Shown here: positions 36,082 to 44,395 of the stretch, piece after piece
How positions within the stretch are numbered: the stretch's first letter is position 1
Layout of the letters: every line of letters begins with the position of its first letter
Assembly (NCBI RefSeq): GCF_000011005.1
Contig: NC_013665.1
Span: 1,461,001 to 1,525,000, forward strand
Direction: 5' to 3'
DNA from: Methanocella paludicola SANAE
Lineage (GTDB): Archaea; Halobacteriota; Methanocellia; Methanocellales; Methanocellaceae
DNA length: 64,000 nucleotides
Made by a program: the position numbers and the translations under genes
The notes under the pieces: model-generated
Databases searched by the model: none
What the model saw: only the letters and a program-made list of their open reading frames with translations
Told to the model about the DNA's origin: nothing

Positions 36082-36333
36082 GTGGCCATCATCGTTCTTG
36101 CTATAATGACAGCGAACGACATGCTCGATTCTCAGACCTCCGAGATCATCCAGAGTACGCTGGACCTGCCTACGGCGATCACGCTGGTCGCCTTCTGCGC
36201 CCTCTCGATAAAGCTGGAGCTTGATAAGCCTAAGTATAGGGATATTCAGAGAACGACAAACTACGATGTCATACTATTCGCGGTAGGAGCCCTGCTTATC
36301 CTGGCACTCGTATACCTGAAATACTTCGTATGA
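36082..36333 (+). CDS. Small two-helix membrane protein
   Basis: 83 residues from GTG, but the open frame and a hydrophobic stretch (QIAGGLLVVYVAIIVLAIM) extend upstream to about 36010 without an ATG, GTG or TTG. The true start may therefore be a rarer codon (ATT or ATA near 36013-36022). A second helix is VILFAVGALLILALVYLKYF. A TATA-like tttttatatc precedes at 35997. No family recognised. Confidence 0.5.
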   Translation: MAIIVLAIMTANDMLDSQTSEIIQSTLDLPTAITLVAFCALSIKLELDKPKYRDIQRTTNYDVILFAVGALLILALVYLKYFV

Positions 36334-36527
36334 CTATTGATCCTGAGTTCTATCGTATGGATAATTACTTAGTTTCGTGTACGTTCGTGCCATTAAGTCC
36401 GTTTGTTCGTGTTTTAACTGTGTAACCAGTGTACTTAGAGCATTTCGTGAATGATCAAAAAATTAGAGTTTTTGTGTCTACGCCTCAGGACTCATAGGGC
36501 TCATCACGGGTCAGAGACCTTTTATCA

Positions 36528-37178
36528 TCATCGGCGAAGCTGCTCAATGAAGTTTACCGCTGCGGCGTATGGGTCTTCCGCGTTATATATACTTCGCCCC
36601 ACGATGACGAAGTCGGCGCCGGCATCGATGGCCTTGCGCGCATCTCCGCCCTGTGCGCCTACGCCTGGCGAGAGTATTTTCATGTCACCGGCACGGCATC
36701 GTATGTCCACGAGCCGCTCTGGCCTCGTCGCGGGGGCGATGATGCCCGAAGCGCCTGCCCGGAAGGCCAGGTCGACGAGCTCGAAGGCGTGGGGCTGGAG
36801 GAAGTCCAGGGCGCCCGGGTGGCTCATCTCCGTTACAACGTAGACCTCCCGGCCGTATTTATTGGCGACGTCCACGCATGCCTTGACGCTGTCCTTACCC
36901 ACGAATCCCTGGCAAATGATGGCATCGGCTCCGGCCTCGAATGTCTCCCGGCAAATGAGCGAATTCGTGTTCGGGATGTCGGCGACCTTAAAATCGGCGA
37001 TAACGTTCGCGTATTTTTTAATGTCCTTGATGATGCCCAGGCCGCATACGAGCACCAGCGGGTAATTGACCTTTATAGCATCAACGGCGCCGCCCAGCTT
37101 TTCGGCGATGGACAGCGCTTCAGTACGGTCGGTCACGTCGAGAGCGATAATAAGCCTGGACTTAGGGGTCAGCGTCAT
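36528..37178 (-). CDS. pyrF: Orotidine 5'-phosphate decarboxylase
   Basis: Last step of UMP synthesis. The 216-residue TIM barrel shows [10 protein letters not shown], the catalytic block [12 protein letters not shown] (D-K-x-x-D), EMSHPG, and the phosphate-binding end [10 protein letters not shown] and [14 protein letters not shown]. Length is normal for archaeal PyrF. It lies 33 bp downstream of the Clp1-type kinase gene, in the same direction. Confidence 0.95.
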   Translation of the reverse strand: MTLTPKSRLIIALDVTDRTEALSIAEKLGGAVDAIKVNYPLVLVCGLGIIKDIKKYANVIADFKVADIPNTNSLICRETFEAGADAIICQGFVGKDSVKACVDVANKYGREVYVVTEMSHPGALDFLQPHAFELVDLAFRAGASGIIAPATRPERLVDIRCRAGDMKILSPGVGAQGGDARKAIDAGADFVIVGRSIYNAEDPYAAAVNFIEQLRR

Positions 37179-37211
37179 TCAACAAAATAATGTCCATGCG
37201 ACTATTTATGC

Positions 37212-38183
37212 TTAAGCACGATAGACATGGCCGGAAAAAGAGCCCCGGTAGTTAAAGTCCTTCGGGTCGAGCTTGATAGAGCCGAACTGGATGACACTAA
37301 AGGAGCGGGCTGGTGTCAGCAGGCTGATCTCCTCATTCTTAAAGTCGATAAGATTTATAATGCCCAGGCCGGCGAATTTTCCTTCACTGTCTACAAGCCC
37401 TACAAGGACATTGGTGAAGTCCTCAGGCGAATAAACCTGCATGGCTTTGATATTTCTCAATTTTATGAAGGCTTTGGGGTCCCAGCTTTTGTCCGCGACG
37501 ACGGCTAAGGCTTCCCCGTCAGAAATATCCGCATGCAATATCATTTCACCGTCTTTGAAGCTTGTCCCGTTTAAAAATAAGGACCGCTCTACCGAGAAAC
37601 TATCGAAAGAGCGACATACCGTCACTGCATTTTCAAAGTGCTCCTTGAATTTACTTTGTCGTATCGTTTTCCGCTCAGAAGGTGTCTTTCGCTGTACAGC
37701 AGGATAAACGGGCAGATGTATGACGGAGGCGCCGGCCCGTGCGAATGCATCCAGATATTCAAGCCCGCCACCAAGGCCAATGATAACGTCCGGCCGTAGA
37801 GCGTTGATCTTTTCCGTCTTAAGCATCCGCCCAACTTCGCCGGTCGCAAGGCCCGTCGTATTTACGAGAACTGGCCCGCGCTTTACTCGCCCGGCCATTC
37901 TCGCCATGCCGGCGATGAGTTGCAAAAAATGCTTTGCAGGGGTCGTCGAGCCGCAAAAATAGCCGTCGACCATATGGTAACTTTTATCATTGCGCTCGCC
38001 AAGGGAAACCACGGTCGGCGGGCCTATATCGCTCTGGCCTATATCGGCATCGATAATGGAGACGTCGACGACATCGGCGATGCGCTTGATCAGCGTTGAT
38101 TTTCCAGTATCGTTTCGGCCGATGAATATTGCCATTTGGGAGCCGGAGATCTCATCGAGGATCCCGGCGATCGTGTCGTCCAT
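37212..38183 (-). CDS. Polynucleotide 5'-hydroxyl-kinase, Clp1/Grc3/Nol9 type
   Basis: 323 residues. P-loop GRNDTGKSTL at residues 22-31, Walker B-like DADIGQSDIGPPTVVSLG, and NTTGLATGEVGRMLK, the pattern of the Clp1/Grc3 family that phosphorylates 5'-OH ends of RNA or DNA. Possible roles are in tRNA or rRNA processing (family knowledge). sppA lies 26 bp upstream in the same orientation, pyrF downstream. Confidence 0.85.
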   Translation of the reverse strand: MDDTIAGILDEISGSQMAIFIGRNDTGKSTLIKRIADVVDVSIIDADIGQSDIGPPTVVSLGERNDKSYHMVDGYFCGSTTPAKHFLQLIAGMARMAGRVKRGPVLVNTTGLATGEVGRMLKTEKINALRPDVIIGLGGGLEYLDAFARAGASVIHLPVYPAVQRKTPSERKTIRQSKFKEHFENAVTVCRSFDSFSVERSLFLNGTSFKDGEMILHADISDGEALAVVADKSWDPKAFIKLRNIKAMQVYSPEDFTNVLVGLVDSEGKFAGLGIINLIDFKNEEISLLTPARSFSVIQFGSIKLDPKDFNYRGSFSGHVYRA

Positions 38184-38209
38184 AAAAAAAGGCCCTTTCG
38201 GGCCTGATA

Positions 38210-39091
38210 TTATTTCACCGTAGGCTCATTCATGTACACGATGGTGACCTTTCCCTTCGTATTACTCATGTTCCTGGCGATGGAGACAGCGTCATAGAGG
38301 CCCCCGATGTCATCGACCAGGCCCATGCCCTTAGCAGTGGTCCCCGTAAATATCCGGCCGTCGGCGATCTCCTTGACCTTATCGACGGACATATTCCTGC
38401 CTTTAGCGACATTAGTGACGAAACGGTCATAGCTCTCGTTGATAATGGCGTTCACGTAGCTCTTCTCGTTTTCTGTCAGGCCTCTCCACTCCGAGCCCAT
38501 GTCCTTGAAGTTGCCCGATTTTGCCACGTAGACCGTGACTCCCAGCTCATCATAAGCTTTAGATTTATTTTTAAAGGTCCAGATGACGCCAATACTCCCC
38601 GTAAAAGTATCGGGGTTGGCCACGATGCGGTTAGCCTGAGAAGATATGTAATAGGCAGCGGACGTGGCCATATCGCCCATGGAGATGACGACAGGCTTCA
38701 CGGCCTTTGTCCTGTTGATCTGCGAGATGATCTCCTCCGCGGCTACAGGTGTGCCGCCCGGCGAGTTCACTCGAAGCACAATTGCCTTCACTTCGGGGTC
38801 GTCCGTTGCAGCGCGCATGCATTTCACGATGTCGCTGGAGAATGCGGAGCCTTTCGCGGCATCCTCGCTCTTGTCCGCGACCATCTGGCCTTCCACGTAT
38901 ATGACGGCCACCTTCTGCGTTTTTCCACCGCCGAAAGCCTTAGCGATACTGCCCGGTATGACCTGCTGGTGGGTGATGCCGGCATAAGCCGACCACAGCA
39001 CGGTAACGGCCAGAAGCCCTATCACGACGAACACAGCGGCAAGCAACCATCGATTTTTATGAGGAGAAACGAGCAACTTATCATTATCCAA
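38210..39091 (-). CDS. sppA: Signal peptide peptidase SppA, 36K type
   Basis: Membrane serine protease that degrades cleaved signal peptides. 293 residues with one N-terminal helix (WLLAAVFVVIGLLAVTVLW). Active-site features: VNSPGGTPVAAEEI, SMGDMATSAAYYIS with the nucleophilic Ser, TGSIGVI, and KSGNFKDMGSEWR containing the general-base Lys. This Ser/Lys pair sits outside the cytoplasmic face in homologues. Confidence 0.93.
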   Translation of the reverse strand: MDNDKLLVSPHKNRWLLAAVFVVIGLLAVTVLWSAYAGITHQQVIPGSIAKAFGGGKTQKVAVIYVEGQMVADKSEDAAKGSAFSSDIVKCMRAATDDPEVKAIVLRVNSPGGTPVAAEEIISQINRTKAVKPVVISMGDMATSAAYYISSQANRIVANPDTFTGSIGVIWTFKNKSKAYDELGVTVYVAKSGNFKDMGSEWRGLTENEKSYVNAIINESYDRFVTNVAKGRNMSVDKVKEIADGRIFTGTTAKGMGLVDDIGGLYDAVSIARNMSNTKGKVTIVYMNEPTVK

Positions 39092-39137
39092 TGAACCACC
39101 CCATAAAAATAATTGCCAACATATATAATAAATGTTT

Positions 39138-39335
39138 TTATAAATTTAGCTGGGCAAGGGCCCTGTCATCCCTGGCCATCATGGCCCCGCACTTCGGGCA
39201 ATTGGCAGGGAAAGAAAAATAGGGTACCTTCGATATGCCGCGCTCGGGGCCGTTCATCTGCCCTAGGCGGAGGGTTAAAAGCCCACATTCTTCGCACCTC
39301 AGAGGAACGATAACAGGCAATTGATCGAGCGACAT
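39138..39335 (-). CDS. Small zinc-ribbon protein
   Basis: 65 residues with two cysteine pairs, CEEC (about 14-17) and CPKC (about 46-49), spaced as in a zinc ribbon. No other domain. It lies 46 bp upstream of sppA in the same direction. Function unknown. Confidence 0.65.
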   Translation of the reverse strand: MSLDQLPVIVPLRCEECGLLTLRLGQMNGPERGISKVPYFSFPANCPKCGAMMARDDRALAQLNL

Positions 39336-39697
39336 AACAATATTCGATATCTGTCCAGTAACGTATATATAACTGGCTTATTCCTCCCCAAAAATATTAA
39401 ATTCCGGCTAACACGATGCGAGGGCGGTGCGATAAAAGGGCCGTATATACAGCCCCGATGGCTACTGGTAGTGGTCGCATTTTTCATCAGGCCGATTCAA
39501 GAACATGTTGGCGCCAATAAAAACGACGCGAGCTCGCGAAAAACGAATTTACATATTTTTTATCGAGCCTGAATAGCTAATGCCATACCGCTATAAGCCC
39601 GTTTTTACTGCCCCGCCAGTCATTACCCAAAGCAAAATATATATCGGGCAACAGGGCATATACGAATGTGCCCGCCTCAGGGCGTTTAATGAAAAGC
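39336..39697. other. Intergenic region before tRNA-Cys
   Basis: About 360 bp without a convincing gene. TATA-like acgtatatataac (39361) and aaatatatatcgg (39636-39648); the second lies about 50 bp before the tRNA-Cys and is a plausible promoter for it. Confidence 0.4.
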
Positions 39698-39770
39698 GCA
39701 GGGATGGCAGAGCGGCTAATGCGGCAGACTGCAGATCTGTTTTTTGGGAGTTCAACTCTCCCTCCCTGCA
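39698..39770 (+). tRNA. tRNA-Cys (anticodon GCA)
   Basis: Acceptor gcaggga/tccctgc, anticodon loop ctgcaga with GCA, T stem gggag/ctccc with loop ttcaact. Discriminator A; CCA not encoded. It is the expected substrate of SepS. A partial copy of its 3' half occurs at 41532. Confidence 0.95.
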
Positions 39771-40129
39771 CTCATTGAGGTGGGAGTTGATTGGGTTAGC
39801 AGCTTTGAAGGCAGCCCTCGACTTCAAGGCCGTTACATAACTATGGCTAACATAATGTATCAAAATTTATGCCTTAAGATCAATGGTGTTTTTACTTATT
39901 TATCATATTAGAATTTGAAAGACGACAATCATGGATGCCCATGATCGATTTCCCGGGGGCTGCCCGCCAGTTTTAGAAATGATAAATAAGGCGCCTTCGA
40001 TGGGAGGGCAGTGGTGTTATCCGAATTCTCAGATAAATCGCGCATATTTTGTAATTGCTCCGTTACAGGTCTGAATCTCAGTATTTAACCCATATAAATC
40101 GTGGAGGGACTTATTGTATAGGTATTAAT
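39771..40129. other. Intergenic region between tRNA-Cys and metalloprotease
   Basis: About 360 bp. It includes a short inverted repeat (catggatgcccatg, about 39930) and a TATA-like catataaatcg near 40090-40100 that suits the metalloprotease gene. No ORF or RNA gene recognised. Confidence 0.35.
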
Positions 40130-40954
40130 ATGACCACTATCAATGTTACTATTTGTGGTTATATGACAAATGTAAAAACTATACTACTTGCGCTAGCCAT
40201 CGTGCTTATGGTACTCGTTCCGCCGGTTCTGGCCATGCCGGCAGCGACCGCAGATGATGAAGATAAGTACAAACTCAAAGATGAATGGAAAAATAAGAAC
40301 ATGGTCGTGGAACAGCACGGTGAATTGACGCAGGTTGTATACTTCCTCACCGAAATAGGTGACCCGGATGCTAACGGTGCTCAGGATGCATATGAATGGG
40401 ATGGCCTTAAATGGTACTCTTATCCGGTGCAATATACGATAAACCCGGCCACCCCTGTTAAGAAGTACGCGCTCACCCAGACTGCTGTTGTTCAAGCGGT
40501 GAAAAATTCCTTTGAGGCCTGGGATGGAAATATCGGCAACATCCTCTTCTCTGATTCTCCCACGGTGAACAGTAAGGCAAGGGCTAGCATGGGGAGACCG
40601 GACTATAAGAACGTCGTTACATGGGGTGCCATCTCCGATAACAATGTTATTGCTATGACCACGATCTGGTATTACACCAGTAATAAGCAAATCGTCGACA
40701 CGGATATGGTATTCAACACCTACTACAAGTGGGGGATTGACAAAGACGGCGAGGATAGGAAATACAGTCTTCCCGGCGCCACCTTCGACATCCAGAACAT
40801 CGGTACGCACGAGGCTGGCCACGCCTACGGTCTCAGCGATATTTACGACTCTAAATACTCCGCCATGACGATGTATGGTTATGCATCCCATGGGGAAGTA
40901 TACAAGAGATCCCTGGAGGCCGGAGATATAGCGGGAGTCCGGACGATTTATTAA
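40130..40954 (+). CDS. Secreted matrixin-like zinc metalloprotease
   Basis: 274 residues. N-terminal signal sequence (TILLALAIVLMVLVPPVLAMPA) shows export. The zinc motif HEAGHAYGLSD (HExxHxxGxxD) near residue 223 is of the metzincin type, with Asp in place of the usual third His. The methionine of YSAMTMYGY can supply the Met-turn. Start ATG 40130 is chosen; ATG 40163 would leave only the signal peptide and is also plausible. It lies between tRNA-Cys and a tRNA-Cys fragment, so may belong to an integrated island. Confidence 0.75.
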   Translation: MTTINVTICGYMTNVKTILLALAIVLMVLVPPVLAMPAATADDEDKYKLKDEWKNKNMVVEQHGELTQVVYFLTEIGDPDANGAQDAYEWDGLKWYSYPVQYTINPATPVKKYALTQTAVVQAVKNSFEAWDGNIGNILFSDSPTVNSKARASMGRPDYKNVVTWGAISDNNVIAMTTIWYYTSNKQIVDTDMVFNTYYKWGIDKDGEDRKYSLPGATFDIQNIGTHEAGHAYGLSDIYDSKYSAMTMYGYASHGEVYKRSLEAGDIAGVRTIY

Positions 40955-40971
40955 GTGCAAAAATCGTCCGG
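40939..40971 (+). terminator. Hairpin overlapping the end of the metalloprotease gene
   Basis: ccggacgattt and aaatcgtccgg form a perfect 11-bp stem around an 11-base loop that contains the stop codon. No T-run follows directly, so an RNA-stability role is as likely as termination. Confidence 0.4.
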
Positions 40972-41054
40972 GGATTGTTCCTTACCCCCGGCCTGGTCTC
41001 CATATTTTTTTTAAACACCAAGAAAGTTTAGGCTTAAAACTACTAATCGAGTGA

Positions 41055-41080
41055 GGGGCGGCCCTTGGTAGAGCCGCCCC
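41055..41080. other. GC-rich hairpin
   Basis: ggggcggc and gccgcccc form an 8-bp stem with a 10-base loop in the gap between the convergent metalloprotease and coiled-coil genes. Possible bidirectional termination or RNA structure. Confidence 0.35.
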
Positions 41081-41123
41081 CTATCCTTCTGGAAGGGTCC
41101 GGACTTGGCGTTATACATAATCT

Positions 41124-41357
41124 TCATATGATATACGTTACATCCCCAAAGTTTGCGCTCTCATGATCAGTCATAACATCGTTAAATTTCGAAAGGACCT
41201 CCGTCGCCTTGGAGATAACGGCCTGCTGCTCCTTTATGACCATAAGGCATTCCCGATTCTGAGCCAGGAGATTGTCCACTAACGCGGACACCTTCTCTAA
41301 CTCGTCATCCCTGGTGGAATGGCGGGGCCATTTGAAGTGGCCCCAAAAACTCGCCAT
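41124..41357 (-). CDS. Small coiled-coil hypothetical protein
   Basis: 77 residues from MASFWGHFKWPRHSTRDDEL; a longer frame to 41414 overlaps the upstream gene. A helical region (LEKVSALVDNLLAQNRECLM...VISKATEVLSKF) suggests a coiled coil. The ATG lies five bases after the stop of the truncated gene upstream, with gaggggt as ribosome-binding site, so it is the second gene of a damaged operon. Function unknown. Confidence 0.5.
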   Translation of the reverse strand: MASFWGHFKWPRHSTRDDELEKVSALVDNLLAQNRECLMVIKEQQAVISKATEVLSKFNDVMTDHESANFGDVTYII

Positions 41358-41362
41358 ACCCC

Positions 41363-41523
41363 TCAGACCACGAGCTGGAAGGCCACGTAGACGTTCTTCT
41401 GGCATCCCGAGCACTTCTGCTGTAACTCCTGGAAGCCCTTACCACGGAGGATAATGCCGATGATGCCCTCCTGCCGGTTAAGGCCGATCTTCCACCACGC
41501 CGTCGCCCGGTAGTCGAGCACGT
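41363..41523 (-). pseudogene. 5'-truncated gene fused to the tRNA-Cys fragment
   Basis: About 53 codons of well-formed coding sequence (DYRATAWWKIGLNRQEGIIG, then CSGCQKNVYVAFQLVV, with a CxxC pair) run upstream directly into the antisense of the tRNA-Cys fragment at 41532, where protein-like character stops. I interpret this as a gene that lost its 5' end when the fragment was created. The intact protein is not recognised. Confidence 0.45.
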
Positions 41524-41531
41524 CCGGGGAG

Positions 41532-41579
41532 GACTGCAGATCTGTTTTGTGGGTGTTCAACTCACCCTCCATGCACTCA
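41532..41579 (+). repeat. 3' tRNA-Cys fragment, possible attachment-site remnant
   Basis: gactgcagatctgtttt matches the tRNA-Cys at 39698 exactly for 17 bases; the following T arm and acceptor end also match with a few changes. The T stem changes from gggag/ctccc to gggtg/caccc, which keeps pairing. The 5' half of the tRNA is missing. This is the pattern left by integration into a tRNA gene. Confidence 0.6.
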
Positions 41580-41617
41580 GCTTTTTTATCCCCGAAAACA
41601 ATATATTAACGATACTT

Positions 41618-41797
41618 ATGGCCGAGAAATGCCCGCAGGTAGAGCCCGAAGAGCGCTTCGTGGCCGTCAGCTTCCCGGAGTATGTCCGGGAGTATCTCGA
41701 AAACGAAAGCGAGGAGACGGGCCTGACTGTTAGCGCGATAGTCAGCAAGATCGTCACGGATCACGTCCGAGAAGAGAAGAAGAGCCGCTGCGGATAA
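41618..41797 (+). CDS. Small ribbon-helix-helix-like protein
   Basis: 59 residues from MAEKCPQVEPEERFVAV. One strand (RFVAVSFPEYVREYL) and two helices (EETGLTVSAIVSKIVTDHVREE) give the RHH pattern of small DNA-binding repressors. Upstream in-frame codons run through the tRNA fragment and are ignored. A TATA-like atatattaa is 20-30 bp upstream, suggesting a leaderless message. Confidence 0.65.
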   Translation: MAEKCPQVEPEERFVAVSFPEYVREYLENESEETGLTVSAIVSKIVTDHVREEKKSRCG

Positions 41798-41990
41798 TAG
41801 TGGAGGTGGGGCCCGTTCAATCGGTACGGTGGGTATATGCAAAATAGGGTGTGGTCTCCCGGGCCCCGGGCGATTAGCCCTTAAGCGGAATATACACTAC
41901 TACATATTTAATACTTTCTATTATGTAATTATTCATTAAAAAAAGAATAATGGATTACCGGAGGCACAATGGCCCCCGATGTAGAAGCGA

Positions 41991-42158
41991 TTACTTCTCA
42001 GAGGCTTTGCCGCGCTCGATCAGTTCCCTGACCTTCTGGCCGCCCTTGTGCCCGATCTCCCGGTAAAACTCGGGGCCGTGGCGTTCCTTGGTGGTCGTGC
42101 CACCGCGTCTTCCTGCCTCTCTAACACTAATGTCTCCTTTGGTTTCTCTCTTTGCCAT
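41991..42158 (-). CDS. KGG-motif stress protein (Em/GsiB-like)
   Basis: 55 residues: MAKRETKGDISVREAGRRGG, then TTTKERHGPEFYREIGHKGG and QKVRELIERGKASEK. Two RGG/KGG repeats with adjoining helix match the KGG (GsiB-like, LEA-related) family of hydrophilic stress proteins. A close paralogue is at 54163. Upstream taacactaatg and TATA-like sequence lie toward 42190. Confidence 0.85.
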   Translation of the reverse strand: MAKRETKGDISVREAGRRGGTTTKERHGPEFYREIGHKGGQKVRELIERGKASEK

Positions 42159-42259
42159 AGATAATCACTAACAGGAAATCTATCAGCGTGTTTATAACAA
42201 TATGCCAAATTAAACAAGAGAAAATAAAAAAAAGGAAAAAGAAATGTACGATTTATGTA

Positions 42260-42622
42260 TTATTTTTTGGAAATCTTGGACTTGGGAAGCTTGAACATTT
42301 CCCTGGGATTCCGCTCAAGTTCGCTGTATTCCAGGTTAGTGGTGCCAAGCTTCTCGACATTGGCCTTGTAGATCTTTCCGCCCTTGTCCTTTGCGGCTTC
42401 TTTGATCCAGGCCGGAGCGCTGGCGGGAACGGATACGAGCTCTCTCTTCCCCTGGAAATAGTGCAGCTTCTTGGTGCCCTTCTCCCTCAGGACGATGCTG
42501 GTGATGCCGCGATTGGCGACCTTCAGGGCCGCGTCCCGGGGCTGGGCGCCGCTGTAGGTACCGATCTCTTCGCCTTTCTCATTGATCAATCCAAAATTCT
42601 TCTTCTCTCTGTCTGCCGTAAT
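42260..42622 (-). CDS. Chromosomal protein MC1
   Basis: Monomeric DNA-bending architectural protein of methanogens and haloarchaea. The core NFGLINEKGEEIGTYSGAQP, RDAALKVANRG and LREKGTKKLHYF matches MC1, with a longer C-terminal tail than usual. The frame is open to 42748, but an ATG there lies upstream of the TATA-like ttatatatta. The gaggagg box stands five bases before an in-frame ATT at 42622, which I choose as start (120 residues). This non-standard start is inference. Confidence 0.82.
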   Translation of the reverse strand: MTADREKKNFGLINEKGEEIGTYSGAQPRDAALKVANRGITSIVLREKGTKKLHYFQGKRELVSVPASAPAWIKEAAKDKGGKIYKANVEKLGTTNLEYSELERNPREMFKLPKSKISKK

Positions 42623-42778
42623 CTTGGCCTCCTCTAAAGCATACGTATGAAACCGGCTAATATATAACGGTTTTTGTCTTCTGGCTGAAAAAATGCCCGA
42701 ATAACGCCGAAAAATCGCAACAGCAAAGGCATGGCGCCTGTTTTCCAACGGCCTACGCCAGGTTAGACCAAAAAACTT

Positions 42779-43393
42779 TTATTCGGGCTTGCTTCGGTCG
42801 TCCGGGAACTCTCCAGTGACCCAGCAGGCGTTGTTTTTTCTGAACGTGATCTCTTCCCGGCGAAGCAATTCTTCAGTCATATCGCCGCCCAGCCCCATCT
42901 TTTTATATTCGGCCTGCAGCTGCCCTTTTCTTCGCTCCCATCGTGCGCTGATGTTCGCCAGGTCCGCGTAGGCCTTTTCCTGCAAAGCCGCCGTGTTACA
43001 GCCCGAAGCGTCCCGCAGCCCAGCCCGTACGAATATGTCCTTAGACTTCACGGGCGTTTTTGGCTCCTTTTTTACAGGCGTTGACGGAGGCCGCACCGCC
43101 GTGGCGCCGCCGCGGATGAATTGTCCGCCGAGCGCAGTACACTTCGCCTCGAACTCCTTGATGAAATCCTCATTGTCAGAATCGACGAAAAGAGTCATTG
43201 GCTGGTCTTCCGAAAAGGAGTCGTCCATGATCATCTCGATCACGCTCTTATCGATAAAGACGCCGTCCCCGGTGGCCTCGTTCACCCAGCCGCTCTTCTT
43301 ATCGTCCCAGGACATGCCGTACTTCTTGATGATCTGCTTGATCTTCAGCTTGTTATCGGAATAGGTCCTGTGGGGAAAAATGACGGTTATCAT
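42779..43393 (-). CDS. Hypothetical protein
   Basis: 204 residues from MITVIFPHRTYSDNKLKIKQ; a longer frame to 43546 would overlap the neighbouring gene by 108 bp. The N-terminal part (KIIKKYGMSWDDKKSGWVNE) resembles a small alpha/beta domain and the C-terminal third is charged and helical (ERRKGQLQAEYKKMGLGGDM). Not recognised; could bind nucleic acid. It follows the secreted metallopeptidase gene on the same strand. Confidence 0.6.
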   Translation of the reverse strand: MITVIFPHRTYSDNKLKIKQIIKKYGMSWDDKKSGWVNEATGDGVFIDKSVIEMIMDDSFSEDQPMTLFVDSDNEDFIKEFEAKCTALGGQFIRGGATAVRPPSTPVKKEPKTPVKSKDIFVRAGLRDASGCNTAALQEKAYADLANISARWERRKGQLQAEYKKMGLGGDMTEELLRREEITFRKNNACWVTGEFPDDRSKPE

Positions 43394-43437
43394 GGGAATT
43401 GCACCAGTTTCAAAGACGTGCAACCCCATATAGTTTT

Positions 43438-44256
43438 TCAGGCCAGGAATTCCGAAAGGTCCATATCGTTCCGGATGTACGGGTAGAAGCTCCAGGCGGA
43501 CGATGTCTGGCTGCCCGATGCGGCGGTCTTCACGTGAGACTGCCACTGGGCGTAGAACGTGCCGAAGTCGGTCCCCGTAGACTCTATGAACGCCTTCTCG
43601 AAGTTCGTATGTCCCGACTTGTACATGTCGACCACGGCGTCCGGGCCGTATTTTTTCACCATGAACTTGATAAGGCTGTATGACTGCATGTAGCCATTCT
43701 TGGTAATATTATAGTTCTCGTTATTCACGGCGTCAGCGATCTCCTTTGGCGTCATAAAACCCTTGCTGAGGATGTATTTCGACACCTTCGCATCGCTGAA
43801 AGGCTCCTGGGAGAAGACCATGCAGGTACCCTCTTCCATCCACGAGAACTCCTTCGAGTCCTTCGTGGCGAGGATGTTGTTGAGGCCCAAATGGCATATC
43901 TCGTGACCCGATACGACCTTCAGCGATTTCTTGTCGTTTATTGTTTCTTGCCTGAGCACGATGGCGCTGGATTTGTTATTCCACGCCGAGAAAGCCTCGA
44001 CGTGCTCCCCGACCTGGTCCATCGTCTTTTTGCCCACGACGAGCACTTTGATATGTGGGGGGCACGTGCCCAGGTACTTGTTTATGTCCCCATATGCGCT
44101 CTCAAGAGTCTGCCCCACTCCGTCGGAGCTGCCGGCCGTTGACGGGTCCGCGAAATAAATGTCAAAATGCCTTGTCGTCTCCCCGATGCTCATAGCGCCT
44201 GCGGTCCCCGCGAGCAGGGCTAATATGATACAGGTAACTGCCATCCACCCCTTCAT
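43438..44256 (-). CDS. Secreted gluzincin-type (peptidase MA-like) metallopeptidase
   Basis: 272 residues with signal peptide (MAVTCIILALLAGTAGAM). Zinc motif HEICH in VVSGHEICHLGLNN, with the third ligand Glu in FSWMEEGTCMVFS about 25 residues later: the HExxH...E layout of peptidase MA/M1-like enzymes. The later SYSLIKFMVKKYGPDAVVDM and FEKAFIESTGTDFGTFYAQW are typical of the family's helical end. Substrate unknown; acts outside the cell. Confidence 0.8.
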   Translation of the reverse strand: MKGWMAVTCIILALLAGTAGAMSIGETTRHFDIYFADPSTAGSSDGVGQTLESAYGDINKYLGTCPPHIKVLVVGKKTMDQVGEHVEAFSAWNNKSSAIVLRQETINDKKSLKVVSGHEICHLGLNNILATKDSKEFSWMEEGTCMVFSQEPFSDAKVSKYILSKGFMTPKEIADAVNNENYNITKNGYMQSYSLIKFMVKKYGPDAVVDMYKSGHTNFEKAFIESTGTDFGTFYAQWQSHVKTAASGSQTSSAWSFYPYIRNDMDLSEFLA

Positions 44257-44395
44257 GATAAGCCATAAGACCTCGATTTATATATCCTGTTATACAAAAT
44301 TCAGCGGACGCAAGATCATGCCGACTCCGCAGTATGGCAAACGCCGGATGAGAAAAATAAAAATAGGAGTAATATATTCAGGACTACGGGCGCAC

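Noticed and set aside
36345..36480. Possible decayed MITE with ttcgtg/cttagag words
   Set aside because: Only one orientation of the motifs is present and no inverted partner can be aligned, so it is not reported as an element.
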